Counted from the first letter of the stretch, positions 16,460 to 27,480 are shown. The stretch: 64,000 bases of DNA from Streptomyces sp. NBC_00554 (GCF_041431135.1 NZ_CP107799.1:3782001-3846000); one strand, 5' to 3'. Numbers and translations are program-made. Notes: generated by a model not told the origin, from the letters alone.

Positions 16460-17380
16460 GTGCAGGGGGTGCTGACCGGCTTCGCGGTGATCGCCGTCGT
16501 CATCGGGGTCGGCTATGTGATCGGACGGCGCGGATACCTCGGGGACAACGGACGTGAGGTGCTCACCAAGCTCGCCTTCCACGTGGCATCACCCGCCCTG
16601 CTGTTCACGACGCTCGCGGGGGCCGACCTGTCGGTGATCTTCTCCAGCCGGCTCCTGGTCACGGCGCTGAGCACGGCCGCGGCGGCCGGCGTCTTCGTCG
16701 CGGTGGGTGCCGTACGGGGCTGGGGCGTGGGGCGTACGACGATCGGCGCGCTGTGCTCCAGCTACGTCAACTCGGGCAACCTCGGCATACCGATCGCCGT
16801 ATACGTGCTGGGGGACGCTTCGCTGGTCGCGCCCGTGCTGCTCTTCCAGGTGGTCGCCGTGACTCCCGTCGCGCTCACCGTCCTGGACCTGTCCGGGGAC
16901 GGCGAGAAGGGTCCCCTGTGGCATCAGTTGATCACGCCGCTCCGCAACCCGATCGCGGTCGGTTCCCTCGCCGGGGTCCTGGTCTCGGCGACCGGCCTGA
17001 CAGTGCCGGGCCCCGTCCTGGACCCGCTCACGCTGATCGGGAACATGTCGGTGCCCGCGGTACTGCTGGCGTTCGGCATCTCGCTGTGCGGCAGCAGCCT
17101 CCCCGGGCGCGGCTCCGACCGGCACCCGGTACTGCTCTCCGTGGCCCTCAAGTCCGTGGGCCAGCCGCTGGCCGCCTGGGCCCTGGCCGTCGGCGTCTTC
17201 GGCCTGCACGGCGCACCCCTGCTCGACGTCGTGGTCACCTCGGCCCTGCCCGCCGCCCAGAACCTCTTCACCTACGCCTCGCGCTACCGGGTCGGCGAAA
17301 CCCTGGCCCGCGAGTCGATCCTGCTGTCAACGATCCTGGCGGTACCGGTGCTGGTGGTCATCGCGGCACTACTGGGATGA
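16460..17380 (+). CDS. AEC-family (auxin efflux carrier-like) transporter
   Basis: A 306-residue membrane protein with about ten hydrophobic segments. FHVASPALLFTTLAGADL in the first half, SSYVNSGNLGIPIAVYVLGD in the middle and TSALPAAQNLFTYASRY in the second half are hallmarks of the bacterial AEC/malonate-type secondary carriers. GTG at 16460 with GAGGGGG upstream was preferred; a frame extension to 16394 adds an implausible Arg/Pro stretch. Substrate is unknown; relatives move organic acids or amino acids. Confidence 0.88.
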   Translation: MQGVLTGFAVIAVVIGVGYVIGRRGYLGDNGREVLTKLAFHVASPALLFTTLAGADLSVIFSSRLLVTALSTAAAAGVFVAVGAVRGWGVGRTTIGALCSSYVNSGNLGIPIAVYVLGDASLVAPVLLFQVVAVTPVALTVLDLSGDGEKGPLWHQLITPLRNPIAVGSLAGVLVSATGLTVPGPVLDPLTLIGNMSVPAVLLAFGISLCGSSLPGRGSDRHPVLLSVALKSVGQPLAAWALAVGVFGLHGAPLLDVVVTSALPAAQNLFTYASRYRVGETLARESILLSTILAVPVLVVIAALLG

Positions 17381-17407
17381 CCACCAGCCCATGAGCAACA
17401 ACTGAGG

Positions 17408-18700
17408 CTAGGAAATCCGGTCCAGCACGATCGCGGTCGGCTTGAAGTCCGTGCCGGCGGCCGCGATGTCGTAGGACCCCTCGACCGACTGGAGCGCGTA
17501 CTCGAAGCGCTCCGGGGTGTCCGTGTGGAGGGTGAGGAGGGGCTGGCCCGCGGTCACCGTGTCGCCCGGCTTGGCGTGGAGTTCGACGCCTGCTCCGGCC
17601 TGGACCGGGTCCTCCTTGCGGGCGCGGCCTGCGCCCAGGCGCCAGGCGGCGATGCCGATGTCGTAGGCGTCGAGGCGGGTGAGTACGCCAGACTCGGGCG
17701 CCGTGACGACGTGCTGCTCGCGTGCGACGGGCAGCGTGGCGTCCGGGTCACCGCCCTGCGCGGCGATCATGCGACGCCAGACGTCCATCGCGGAGCCGTC
17801 GGCCAGGGCCTTCGCCGGGTCGGCGTCCTTGATGCCGGCCGCGTCGAGCATCTCGCGGGCCAGGGCGACGGTGAGGTCGACGACGTCCGAGGGGCCGCCG
17901 CCTGCCAACACCTCGACGGATTCCCGTACTTCGAGCGCGTTGCCCGCCGTCAGACCCAGCGGTGTCGACATGTCGGTAAGGAGCGCGACCGTCTTCACGC
18001 CGTGGTCCGTGCCCAACCCGACCATCGTGGAGGCGAGTTCACGCGCGTCCTCGATGGTCTTCATGAAGGCGCCGGTGCCGACCTTCACGTCCAGGACCAG
18101 CGAGCCCGTGCCCTCGGCGATCTTCTTGGACATGATCGAGGAGGCGATCAGCGGGATCGCCTCGACCGTGCCGGTGACATCGCGGAGCGCGTACAGCTTC
18201 TTGTCGGCGGGGGCGAGACCGTCGCCCGCCGCGCAGATCACCGCGCCCACGCCGTCCAGTACGGCGAGCATCTCCTCGTTGGAGAGCAGCGCGCGCCAGC
18301 CGGGGATCGACTCCAGCTTGTCCAGCGTGCCGCCGGTGTGGCCGAGGCCGCGCCCGGACAGCTGCGGAACCGCCGCACCGCAGGCCGCCACCAGGGGCGC
18401 CAGCGGGAGCGTGATCTTGTCGCCGACGCCGCCCGTGGAGTGCTTGTCGGCGGTCGGGCGGGACAGGGACGAGAAGTCCATGCGCTCGCCGGAGGCGATC
18501 ATCGCGGCGGTCCAGCGGGCGATCTCACGGCGGTCCATGCCGTTGAGCAGGATCGCCATGTTGAGGGCGGCCATCTGGTAGTCGGCGACCTCGCCGCGGG
18601 TGTACGCGTCGATGACCCAGTCGATCTGCTCGTCGCTGAGCTCACCGCGGTCCCGCTTGGTGCGGATGACGGAGACGGCATCCATCGACAACACAGTCAT
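17408..18700 (-). CDS. deoA: Thymidine phosphorylase
   Basis: A 430-residue enzyme cleaving thymidine (and deoxyuridine) with phosphate to base plus deoxyribose 1-phosphate. The phosphate-binding signature KHSTGGVGDK (86-95), SGRGLGHTGGTLDKLESIPG, VTGTVEAIPLIASSIMSKK and the C-terminal PYNP domain are all present. ATG at 18700 has GGAAGGAAAG upstream; a second ATG five codons in is possible. Last gene of the nucleoside operon, separated from cdd by a strong hairpin that may lower its expression. Confidence 0.96.
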   Translation of the reverse strand: MTVLSMDAVSVIRTKRDRGELSDEQIDWVIDAYTRGEVADYQMAALNMAILLNGMDRREIARWTAAMIASGERMDFSSLSRPTADKHSTGGVGDKITLPLAPLVAACGAAVPQLSGRGLGHTGGTLDKLESIPGWRALLSNEEMLAVLDGVGAVICAAGDGLAPADKKLYALRDVTGTVEAIPLIASSIMSKKIAEGTGSLVLDVKVGTGAFMKTIEDARELASTMVGLGTDHGVKTVALLTDMSTPLGLTAGNALEVRESVEVLAGGGPSDVVDLTVALAREMLDAAGIKDADPAKALADGSAMDVWRRMIAAQGGDPDATLPVAREQHVVTAPESGVLTRLDAYDIGIAAWRLGAGRARKEDPVQAGAGVELHAKPGDTVTAGQPLLTLHTDTPERFEYALQSVEGSYDIAAAGTDFKPTAIVLDRIS

Positions 18701-18721
18701 GGCTTTCCTTCCGAAAGGTGA

Positions 18722-18767
18722 GCGGCCCCTCCCGACGATCGGTGATCGGTCGATCGGGAGGGGCCGC
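18722..18767 (-). terminator. Hairpin between cdd and deoA
   Basis: A 13-bp GC stem (18722-18734 with 18755-18767), extended imperfectly inward by GATCG repeats, lies in the 73-nt gap. It has no T-run, so it may act as an attenuator or RNA-processing/stability element rather than a full terminator. Confidence 0.55.
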
Positions 18768-18773
18768 ACGGAG

Positions 18774-19187
18774 TTACTTGGTGAGATGCTCCGGCCCGAA
18801 GGCCTGCGGCAGCATCTCGGAGAGCGGCAGGATCCCGGCCGGGGTCTCCAGAATCAGATCAGGACCGCCGAACTCGTTCAGCAGCTGACGGCAGCGCCCG
18901 CACGGGACGAGGATCTCGCCCCGCCCGTCGACACAGGTGAAGTGCGTCAGCCGGCCGCCCCCGGTGTTGTGCAGCTCGGAGACCAGACCGCACTCGGCGC
19001 ACAGTCCGACCCCGTAGGAGGCGTTCTCGACGTTGCAGCCGGAGATGATCCGGCCGTCGTCGACGAGGGCGGCGACACCGACCGGGTAGCCCGAATACGG
19101 CGCGTATGCACGGGACATGGCCGCGCGGGCCACCTCCCGAAGGGCATCCCAGTCGACGGCCGAGGAACCCCCGTGTGCGGCCGTCAC
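18774..19187 (-). CDS. cdd: Cytidine deaminase
   Basis: A 137-residue zinc enzyme deaminating cytidine and deoxycytidine to uridine forms. The active-site motif CAE (Cys63, catalytic Glu65) within NVENASYGVGLCAE and the second zinc motif PCGRC (Cys96, Cys99) are intact, which is the small tetrameric type. The GTG start overlaps the upstream permease stop by 4 bp, so it is co-translated with the importer that supplies its substrate. Followed by deoA. Confidence 0.96.
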   Translation of the reverse strand: MTAAHGGSSAVDWDALREVARAAMSRAYAPYSGYPVGVAALVDDGRIISGCNVENASYGVGLCAECGLVSELHNTGGGRLTHFTCVDGRGEILVPCGRCRQLLNEFGGPDLILETPAGILPLSEMLPQAFGPEHLTK

Positions 19188-20449
19188 TTGCCCTGCCCCT
19201 TCCGGTACGGCAGACCGTCCGCCTTCGGCATTCGCAGGCGCTGCGCCGACAGCGCGAGCACCAGCAGCGTGATGACGTACGGCGTGGCGGAGACGACCTG
19301 GTTCGGGACCTCGTTGGTGAGGGCGTACCAGAGGAACACCAGGACACCGATGACCAGGGTGATCACGGCGGGCACATACTTCTTCCTGATCGCCAGCCAG
19401 ATCGCGCCGATGAGCAGCAGGATGGCGGCGAGCAGCAGCAGCGCGTGGACGTTCTCGGAGCCGCCGCGCAGGTTGAGGCTGTCGGTGTAGCCGAACAGGC
19501 CCGCGCCCAGGGCGAGTCCGCCCGGCATCCAGTTGCCGAAGATCATCGCGGCGAGACCGATGTAGCCGCGTCCGCTGGTCTGGCCCTCCAGGTAGAAGGG
19601 GTTGGCGACGGTGGAGAGGAAGACGCCGCCGAGGCCGGCCAGACCGCCGGAGATGATCACGGCGATGTACTTGTACTTGTAGACGTTGACGCCGAGCGAC
19701 TCGGCCGCGATCGGGTTCTCACCGCAGGACCGCAGACGCAGGCCGAAGGGCGTGCGCCAGAGGATCCACCAGGTGGCGGGGATCAGCGCGATGGCGATCA
19801 GGGTCAGCCAGGAGACGTCGGTGACCAGGCCGCCGAGCAGGCCCGCGATGTCCGAGACGAAGAACCAGCCCTTGGAGTTGAGGGTGGTGAGCCAGTCGGA
19901 CAGCCCCGGCACCGTGAAGCTGCCGAGTGAGTCGACCGGCGGGGACTGCTTGGCCGAGCCGCCCTGGACGCCCTCGAAGGCGAGCGGGGCGAGGTAGCGG
20001 GTGACGCCGAGCGCCAGGATGTTGATGGCCACACCGGAGACGATGTGGTTGACGTTGAAGGTGACGGTGACGATCGCATGCAGCAGACCGCCGATGCAGC
20101 CGCCGATGATGCCGACCAGGACGCCGTTCCACGGGCCCCACTGGTAGCCGGCCCAGGCACCGAACCAGGTGCCGAGGATCATCATGCCCTCGAGGCCGAT
20201 GTTGACGACGCCCGCGCGCTCGGCCCACAGACCGCCGAGACCGGCAAGGCCGATCGGGACGGCCAGTTCGAGGGCGGTCGACATCTGGCTGACGTTGGTG
20301 ATGCCGTCGGCGCCGGTGATGATGCGGACGATCGAGGTCAGCGCGAGGCCGCCCGCGATGACCAGCAGGAGGACGGGAAGCGACAGCCGGCGGCCGCCGG
20401 GGGGCGCGGTCTCCAGCGAGGGCTGGTTGACGTCGGTTGCGGTGGTCAT
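19184..20449 (-). CDS. Nucleoside ABC transporter permease 2 (NupQ-like)
   Basis: A 421-residue membrane protein of the BPD_transp_2 (ribose/nucleoside) family. Key stretches are LGGLWAERAGVVNIGLEGMMILG near residue 75 and RSCGENPIAAESLGVNV in the coupling region, with about ten membrane segments. ATG at 20449 overlaps the stop of the other permease by 4 bp, and its own stop overlaps cdd. The long linker between membrane halves is larger than in sugar transporters and typical of BMP-dependent nucleoside importers. Confidence 0.92.
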   Translation of the reverse strand: MTTATDVNQPSLETAPPGGRRLSLPVLLLVIAGGLALTSIVRIITGADGITNVSQMSTALELAVPIGLAGLGGLWAERAGVVNIGLEGMMILGTWFGAWAGYQWGPWNGVLVGIIGGCIGGLLHAIVTVTFNVNHIVSGVAINILALGVTRYLAPLAFEGVQGGSAKQSPPVDSLGSFTVPGLSDWLTTLNSKGWFFVSDIAGLLGGLVTDVSWLTLIAIALIPATWWILWRTPFGLRLRSCGENPIAAESLGVNVYKYKYIAVIISGGLAGLGGVFLSTVANPFYLEGQTSGRGYIGLAAMIFGNWMPGGLALGAGLFGYTDSLNLRGGSENVHALLLLAAILLLIGAIWLAIRKKYVPAVITLVIGVLVFLWYALTNEVPNQVVSATPYVITLLVLALSAQRLRMPKADGLPYRKGQGK

Positions 20450-21575
20450 CGGCCCGCCACCTCCTTCTTGGTGTCGTTGTCGGAGGAGGCGCCGAGGACG
20501 TTGCCCGCGGCCAGCTCCGCGCCGACGCGGCGCTGCTGGCGGCGCAGACCCCACTCGCGTACCCACTCGTAACTGACGACGACCGAGAGCACGATCAGGC
20601 CCTGCATGATGACCGCGATCTCCTTGTCGTAGCCGTTGTAGTCGAGCTCGGGCGACGCCTTGTCCAGCCAGGCCCACAGCAGGGCCGCGAAGGCGATGCC
20701 GGTGGGGTTGTTGCGGCCGAGGAGGGCGATGCCGATGCCCAGGAAGCCGATGCCGGTCGGGAAGTTCAGGCTGTACGTGTGCGAGTCGCCGAGCAGGATC
20801 GGCAGGCCCGCGAGGCCCGCCAGTCCGCCGGAGACCAGCATGGCGGTGAGCACCATGCGCTTGGGGTTCACACCGCTGGCCGCGGCGGCGGTCTCCGAGG
20901 CGCCCGAGGCGCGCAGGTCGAAGCCGAAGCGGGTCCGGTTGAGGACGATCCAGTAGCCGATGCCGAGCAGCGCCGCGAGGACGACCAGGCCGTAGATCTC
21001 GCCCGAGTCGCCCATGTCGAAGCCGGGCACCCAGCCGGACTTGTCCATCTCGCCGGTGGTGTTGTTGTTGCCGACCTTGACGCCGAAGACGTTCGGCAGC
21101 CAGAGGTAGGCGATGACGGAGGTGGCGATCGCGTTGAGCATGATCGTCGCGACGACCTCGCTGACCCCTCGGGTGACCTTGAGGACACCCGCGATGCCGG
21201 CCCAGAACGCGCCCGTACAGACCGCGGTCAGGATGAGCAGCGGGACCTGGAGGACGGTCGGCAGCGCGACATGGGCGCCGACGACCGCGGCCATCATGGC
21301 GGCCAGCTGGTACTGGCCGTCCACACCGATGTTGAACAGGTTCATCCGGAAGCCGATGGCCACCGCGAGGGCCGCGATGTAGTACATCGAGGCCTGGTTG
21401 ATGATCAGAACCTGGATGTCGGAGTACGTGGCCTGCTCGAACATGAGCGTGTACGGCTCGATCGGGTTCTTGCCCGAGGCGATCAGCACGACCGAGGTCA
21501 GCGCCACGGCCACGACGAGCGCGATGACCGGTCCGGCCACCGCGAGGAGCAGGCGCTCCTTGTCGAACTTCTTCA

Positions 21576-21576
<1 letters not shown>
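20446..21576 (-). CDS. Nucleoside ABC transporter permease 1 (NupP-like)
   Basis: A 376-residue membrane protein, partner of the adjacent permease. FNIGVDGQYQLAAMMAA, VVATIMLNAIATSVIAYL and DLRASGASETAAAASGVNPKR (coupling loop) mark the BPD_transp_2 family of BMP-linked nucleoside importers. Start and stop overlap the neighbours by 1 and 4 bp, giving tight coupling in the operon. Confidence 0.92.
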
Positions 21577-23192
<1,616 letters not shown>

Positions 23193-23267
23193 CTGACCGT
23201 TGACCGCGCCGGCCGGAGGGCTGCTGGACGCGTTGATGGCGCACTCTCCTGAGGGAAAGGGGGTCGT

Positions 23268-23279
23268 CTACGCGCGTAG
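23268..23279. promoter_or_regulatory. Palindromic operator upstream of nucleoside ABC operon
   Basis: Perfect palindrome CTACGCGCGTAG, about 75 nt before the ATPase GTG, in the 271-nt gap between the first BMP gene and the ATPase gene. Identical to the site before add. Confidence 0.6.
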
Positions 23280-23383
23280 CGCCCCTACGGCAACATAAGG
23301 GGCGACGCGCCGCGAGAACGGGATACGGAGAGCCAGACTCCCCGTACCCCGTTGAGCGGACGTAACCCCGCGGTTACTAAGCA

Positions 23384-23436
23384 GCTCCGGGGAAGAGCGG
23401 GCGGCACCTGTGGAGCCTCCTGAACTTCCCCGGAGC
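23384..23436 (-). terminator. Hairpin after BMP lipoprotein gene 1
   Basis: A 12-bp stem (23384-23395 with 23425-23436) lies 28 nt past the stop of the BMP gene. With a promoter-type operator further on, it suggests that the abundant binding protein and the transporter core are separate or attenuated transcription units. Confidence 0.6.
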
Positions 23437-23463
23437 CGCTCAGCGGTCCTGAGGTCTTGCTCG

Positions 23464-24513
23464 TCAGCTGGTCTTGACCTTGATCTCGCCGCTGATGATC
23501 TTTGCCTTGGCCGCCTCGACGGCGTCCTGGATAGCGGTGTTGCTCTTGAACTCCGGGTTGGAATCGGCCAGGCCGACCTCACCGGACTTCAGGTCGCCCC
23601 GAACGATACCGGTCTCCGGCTTGCCGTCCTCGACCGACTTCGCGAGGTTGTAGACCGCCTTGGCGACGTCCTTGGTCGCCGAGGTCAGGATGGAGCCCTT
23701 GTACGCCTTCAGGGCCTCCTGGTTGTACTGGTCGGAGTCGACACCGATCGCCCACACCTTGGCGGCGGAGGCGGCCTCGATGACACCCTGGCCGGACAGA
23801 CCGGCGGCCGCGTAGACGACGTCGGCCTTCTTCTCGATCTGGCCCTCGGCGGCCGTCTTGCCCTTGTCGGGGCTGGAGAAGCCACCCTCCTCGGCGGTCT
23901 GCGTCAGGTACTGCGACAGGACGGTGACCTTGGAGTTGGTGTCCTTGACGCCCTGCTCGAAGCCCGCGCCGAACTTGTGGATCAGCGGAACGTCCACGCC
24001 GCCCACGAAGCCGACGGTGTTGGTCTTGGTGGCCTTGGCGGCCGCGACACCGGCGAGGTAGGAGGCCTCCTGCTCGGAGAAGACCAGGTCCGCGACGTTC
24101 GCCGTCTCGACCGTGGAGTCGTCGACGATGCCGAAGGTGGTGTCGGGGTACTTCGCCGAGGCCTCCTTGATGGCGGGCGCGTAGGCGTAGCCGATGCCGA
24201 TGACCGGGTTGTAGCCCTGCTTGGCCAGCGAGACCAGGCGCTGCGTCTTGTCGGCGTCCGTCTCACCGTCCGTGGGCTCCACGTCGGCGGTCTTGTAGCC
24301 GAACTCCTTCTGCGCCTGCTCGAGACCCGCGTACGCGGCGTCGTTGAAGGACTGGTCGCCCTTGCCGCCGACGTCGTAGGCGATGGCGAGACCGAGGTCG
24401 CCCTTCGACTCCGACGAGCTCGAGGAGGTCGAGGTGCCGCCACAGGCGGACAGAACGAGGGCGAGAGACGCGGTCGCAGCGCCTGCGAGCGCGATGCGGG
24501 GAACCCGGCGCAT
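23464..24513 (-). CDS. BMP-family nucleoside-binding lipoprotein 1
   Basis: A 349-residue lipoprotein (lipobox LSACG near residue 24, followed by a Ser-rich linker) of the Bmp/PnrA family. AIAYDVGGKGDQSFNDAAYAGLEQ at the start of the mature part, VIGIGYAY and GFVGGVDVPLIHKF are family signatures, and VIEAASAAKVWAIGVDSDQYNQ forms part of the purine-nucleoside pocket. It shares most of its sequence with the next BMP gene, so they are a tandem duplication. Directly upstream of the ABC core, for which it probably delivers nucleosides. A TAACGCGCGTAG operator-like site lies 63 nt before the start. Confidence 0.94.
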   Translation of the reverse strand: MRRVPRIALAGAATASLALVLSACGGTSTSSSSSESKGDLGLAIAYDVGGKGDQSFNDAAYAGLEQAQKEFGYKTADVEPTDGETDADKTQRLVSLAKQGYNPVIGIGYAYAPAIKEASAKYPDTTFGIVDDSTVETANVADLVFSEQEASYLAGVAAAKATKTNTVGFVGGVDVPLIHKFGAGFEQGVKDTNSKVTVLSQYLTQTAEEGGFSSPDKGKTAAEGQIEKKADVVYAAAGLSGQGVIEAASAAKVWAIGVDSDQYNQEALKAYKGSILTSATKDVAKAVYNLAKSVEDGKPETGIVRGDLKSGEVGLADSNPEFKSNTAIQDAVEAAKAKIISGEIKVKTS

Positions 24514-24575
24514 GAGTTGTGCTCCTGTCGTACAAGCGCCTGACGGAACGGCTCGGCGCTGGCTTCGCCGCAGAT

Positions 24576-24587
24576 TAACGCGCGTAG
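24576..24587. promoter_or_regulatory. Operator-like site upstream of BMP gene 1
   Basis: TAACGCGCGTAG, 10 of 12 matches to the palindrome CTACGCGCGTAG, 63 nt before the start codon. It shares a TTAACGCGCGTAGACC context with the site before BMP gene 2. Confidence 0.55.
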
Positions 24588-24714
24588 ACCAACTAGAAAA
24601 CCCCTTCTGTCCACCTTGTTATGCGGCTGTGCCCGACGGCGCTCATTTGACGGGTCGAGCCTTGCCGACCGCAAAGGGGCGGTGGCGGTGGGTGACCTGC
24701 GGCGCGGACACGGA

Positions 24715-24746
24715 AGCGGGCGGGTACCTTTCGGCACCCGCCCGCT
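24715..24746 (-). terminator. Hairpin after BMP lipoprotein gene 2
   Basis: An 11-bp GC stem (24715-24725 with 24736-24746) with a 10-nt loop, about 70 nt past the stop of the second BMP gene. It separates the two BMP transcription units; the rest of this 302-nt gap holds the promoter and operator of BMP gene 1. Confidence 0.65.
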
Positions 24747-24815
24747 CCATGTGACTTTGATCCTGTTCGCCCGTTCGGGCGCGGGACGGGCCTCAGCCCG
24801 CCGCCGGTGCGGTCA

Positions 24816-25886
24816 CTACTCGGTCTTGACCTTGATCGTGCCGTCGATGATGCCCGCCTTGGCCTTGGCCACGGCGTCGGTGAGACCGGCGATCTCCGCC
24901 ATCTTCGGGTTGCTGTCGGCGAGACCGACGCCGTCCACCTTCAGGTCGAACGTCTGCACACCGGTCAGCGGCTTGCCGTCCTTCACGGACTTGGCGAGCG
25001 AGTACACGGCGCCACCGACGTCCTTGAGCGCGGAGGTCAGGATGTAGTCCTTGTACTTGCTCAGGGCCGCCTGGTTGTACTGGTCGGAGTCGACACCGAT
25101 CGCCCAGACCTTCGCCGCGGCGGCGGCCTCGATCACACCCTGGCCGGACAGACCGGCCGCCTGGTAGACCACGTCCGCGTTCTTCTCGATCTGGCCCTCG
25201 GCGGCCGCCTTGCCCTTGTCGGGGCTGGAGAAGCCACCCTCCTCGGCGGTCTGCGTCAGGTACTGCGAGACGACCTTGACCTTGGAGTTGGTGTCCGTGA
25301 CGCCCTGCTTGTAGCCCGCCTCGAACTTGTGGATCAGCGGGATGTCCACGCCGCCGACGAAGCCGACGGTGTTGGTCTTGGTGGCCTTGGCGGCCGCGAC
25401 ACCGGCGAGGTACGAGGCCTCCTGCTCGGCGAAGACCAGGGACGCCACGTTGGCGCCCTCGACCACGGAGTCGACGATGCCGAAGGTGGTGTCCGGGTAC
25501 TTGCTGGCGACGGCCGTCAGCGCGGGGCCGTAGGCGAACCCGATGCCGATGACCGGGTTGTAGCCCTGCTTGGCCAGCGAGGCGAGCCGCTGCTCCTTGT
25601 CCGCGTCGGTCTCACCGTCGGTGGGCTCGATGTCGGCGGTCTCGTACTTGAACTCGGCCTTCGCCTTCTCAAGGCCGGCGTACGCCGCGTCGTTGAAGGA
25701 CTGGTCGCCCTTGCCGCCGATGTCGTAGGCGATGGCGAGGCCCTTGCCCCCGCTGCTCGCACTGCTGCTGTCGTCGCCCGCTTCGTTACTGGTACCGCCA
25801 CAGGCCGTGGCCGCGAGTGCAAGCGACGCGACCCCCACCGCGACGCGGGTCAGTCTGGATATCCGACGCATCTGAAGGTTCCCCAT
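24816..25886 (-). CDS. BMP-family nucleoside-binding lipoprotein 2
   Basis: A 356-residue paralogue of the preceding lipoprotein: lipobox ATACG near residue 29, a Ser/Asp linker, then AIAYDIGGKGDQSFNDAAYAG, VIGIGFAY, GFVGGVDIPLIHKF and KVWAIGVDSDQYNQ. Differences concentrate in the linker, residues 150-170 and the C-terminal third, which could change affinity or specificity. An operator-like site lies 41 nt before the start, so it is probably controlled with the first copy but transcribed separately. Confidence 0.94.
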   Translation of the reverse strand: MGNLQMRRISRLTRVAVGVASLALAATACGGTSNEAGDDSSSASSGGKGLAIAYDIGGKGDQSFNDAAYAGLEKAKAEFKYETADIEPTDGETDADKEQRLASLAKQGYNPVIGIGFAYGPALTAVASKYPDTTFGIVDSVVEGANVASLVFAEQEASYLAGVAAAKATKTNTVGFVGGVDIPLIHKFEAGYKQGVTDTNSKVKVVSQYLTQTAEEGGFSSPDKGKAAAEGQIEKNADVVYQAAGLSGQGVIEAAAAAKVWAIGVDSDQYNQAALSKYKDYILTSALKDVGGAVYSLAKSVKDGKPLTGVQTFDLKVDGVGLADSNPKMAEIAGLTDAVAKAKAGIIDGTIKVKTE

Positions 25887-25926
25887 TCTCCAAAGCCCCG
25901 CAGTGGGTGCTGAGTTCGGCGCACAT

Positions 25927-25938
25927 TAACGCGCGTAG
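25927..25938. promoter_or_regulatory. Operator-like site upstream of BMP gene 2
   Basis: TAACGCGCGTAG within TTAACGCGCGTAGACC, 41 nt before the start codon; same 16-nt context as the site before BMP gene 1. Confidence 0.55.
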
Positions 25939-26155
25939 ACCGTCCAGGGAACGGGGTTTGGCTTGGCCGTTATCCATTCGTGCCGATGGCCGGTTACGTC
26001 CCTGTGAACCGTGGGGCCAAAAGGTTCACTTGAGGACAGAGCGCCCACTGTCGTGGTGACGATCCGTGTGCGGATTGCGAGTATGCGTGACTGGACAAGC
26101 GGTTACGGGTGTCTCGGCACCACGCTACGACGCAGGGGTGGAGGGCGCTACCGGA

Positions 26156-26221
26156 GTGACCGGAGTCGGCGGAGAGGACGCGACCGAAGTGACCGGAGTC
26201 GACCGGGAGGGCGCGACCGCG
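26156..26221. repeat. Two 33-nt degenerate tandem units
   Basis: GTGACCGGAGTC at 26156 recurs at 26189, each unit closing with CGCGACCG. It lies in the 355-nt gap between BMP gene 2 and the M20 gene. Besides this and the BMP promoter I see no gene in the gap; an ORF reading through it on the plus strand is antisense to the M20 gene. Confidence 0.5.
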
Positions 26222-26241
26222 GAGGAGTCGCGCCCGTCCCT

Positions 26242-27480
26242 TCAGACCCCGGCGTCGGAGCGGGACGCCCCGTCCAGCAGAGCCGCCGCGGTGAACAGCT
26301 CCACGCCCACCGTGATCGCCGACTCGTCGGCGTCGAAGTCGCCCTGGTGCAGGTCGCGGGGGGCGCGCTCGCCGGGCGTGCGCACTCCGAGCCGGGCCAT
26401 CGCGCCGGGCACGTGCTCCAGGTACCAGGAGAAGTCCTCGCCGCCGAGGCTCTGCTCGGTGTCCTCGATGGAGTGCACCCCGCGCCGGGCGGTCATGGCG
26501 TCGCGCAGCAGGTCGGTGACGACCGGGTCGTTGACGACCGGCGGAACGCCCCGGATGTAGTTGATCTCGGACTTCGCCCGGTACATGTTCGCGATCTCGT
26601 CGATCGCCGCGTGCACGAGGTCGGGCGCGGCCCGCCAGGTGGCGAGGTCCAGGCAGCGCACGGTCCCGGAGAGCTCGGCGTGGTTCGGGATCACATTGCA
26701 GGCGTGCCCGGATTCGATCCGCCCCCAGGTCACGGCGAGCCCGCTGCGCGCGTCGGTGCGCCGGGCCACCAGGCCGGGAACGTCGGTGGCGACGCGGGCG
26801 GCGGCGGTGACGAGGTCGGTGGTGAGGTGCGGGCGTGCGGTGTGGCCGCCCGCGCCGTCGAGTGCGACTTCCAGCCGGTCGCACGCGGAGGTGATGGCGC
26901 CGTGCCGCAATCCGATGCGCCCCGCGTCGACCTTCGGGTCACAGTGCACACCGATGATCCGCCCGACGCCTTCGAGGACGCCCGACTCGATCGCGTCGGG
27001 GGCGCCACCAGGGAGTACTTCCTCCGCGGGCTGGAAGATCAGCCGTACGGGCCGCGGCAGCCGCCCCTCGCGGTGCAGCTCGGCGAGGACGAGACCGGCG
27101 CCGAGCACGACGGACGTGTGCACGTCGTGTCCGCAGGCGTGCGCGCGATCGGGCACGGTCGACCGGTAGGCGCAGTCGGCCTTCGTGTCCGGGATGGGCA
27201 GCGCGTCGATGTCGGCACGCAGGGCGAGCAGGGGGCGTACGCCGTCCCAGTCGCCGATGTCACAGATGAGCCCGGTGCCGATGGCGAGCACGCGCGGCTC
27301 CAGGCCCGCCAGCTCCAGGCGCGCCTTGAGCGCCGCGGTGGTGCGGAACTCGTGGTTGCCGAGCTCGGGGTGCATGTGCAAGTCGCGGCGGAACGCGACG
27401 AGTTCGGCGCGCAGCGCCTCGGGCAGCGCGCCGGGGAGCACGGCTTCCCCGGGGAGATCGGCCTCGGACTCTCGGGACAT
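26242..27480 (-). CDS. M20-family amidohydrolase
   Basis: A 412-residue cytosolic metallohydrolase of the HipO/AmhX (M20D) group. RRDLHMHPELGNHEF at the start, ALRADIDALPI, the metal-binding HACGHDVHT, FQPAEE with the catalytic Glu pair, a GGHTARPH dimerisation/active-site His and LGGEDFSWYLEHVPGA near the end are all present. Members hydrolyse N-acyl or peptide-type amide bonds. ATG at 27480 has GAGGG upstream; GTG four codons earlier is the alternative. Following a nucleoside block it may be unrelated; no operon partner is visible. Confidence 0.92.
   Translation of the reverse strand: MSRESEADLPGEAVLPGALPEALRAELVAFRRDLHMHPELGNHEFRTTAALKARLELAGLEPRVLAIGTGLICDIGDWDGVRPLLALRADIDALPIPDTKADCAYRSTVPDRAHACGHDVHTSVVLGAGLVLAELHREGRLPRPVRLIFQPAEEVLPGGAPDAIESGVLEGVGRIIGVHCDPKVDAGRIGLRHGAITSACDRLEVALDGAGGHTARPHLTTDLVTAAARVATDVPGLVARRTDARSGLAVTWGRIESGHACNVIPNHAELSGTVRCLDLATWRAAPDLVHAAIDEIANMYRAKSEINYIRGVPPVVNDPVVTDLLRDAMTARRGVHSIEDTEQSLGGEDFSWYLEHVPGAMARLGVRTPGERAPRDLHQGDFDADESAITVGVELFTAAALLDGASRSDAGV

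Noticed and set aside
26066..26560. Plus-strand ORF with VTGV repeats between the BMP and M20 genes
   Set aside because: Most of it is antisense to the M20 gene; only the 33-nt tandem units are real structure.
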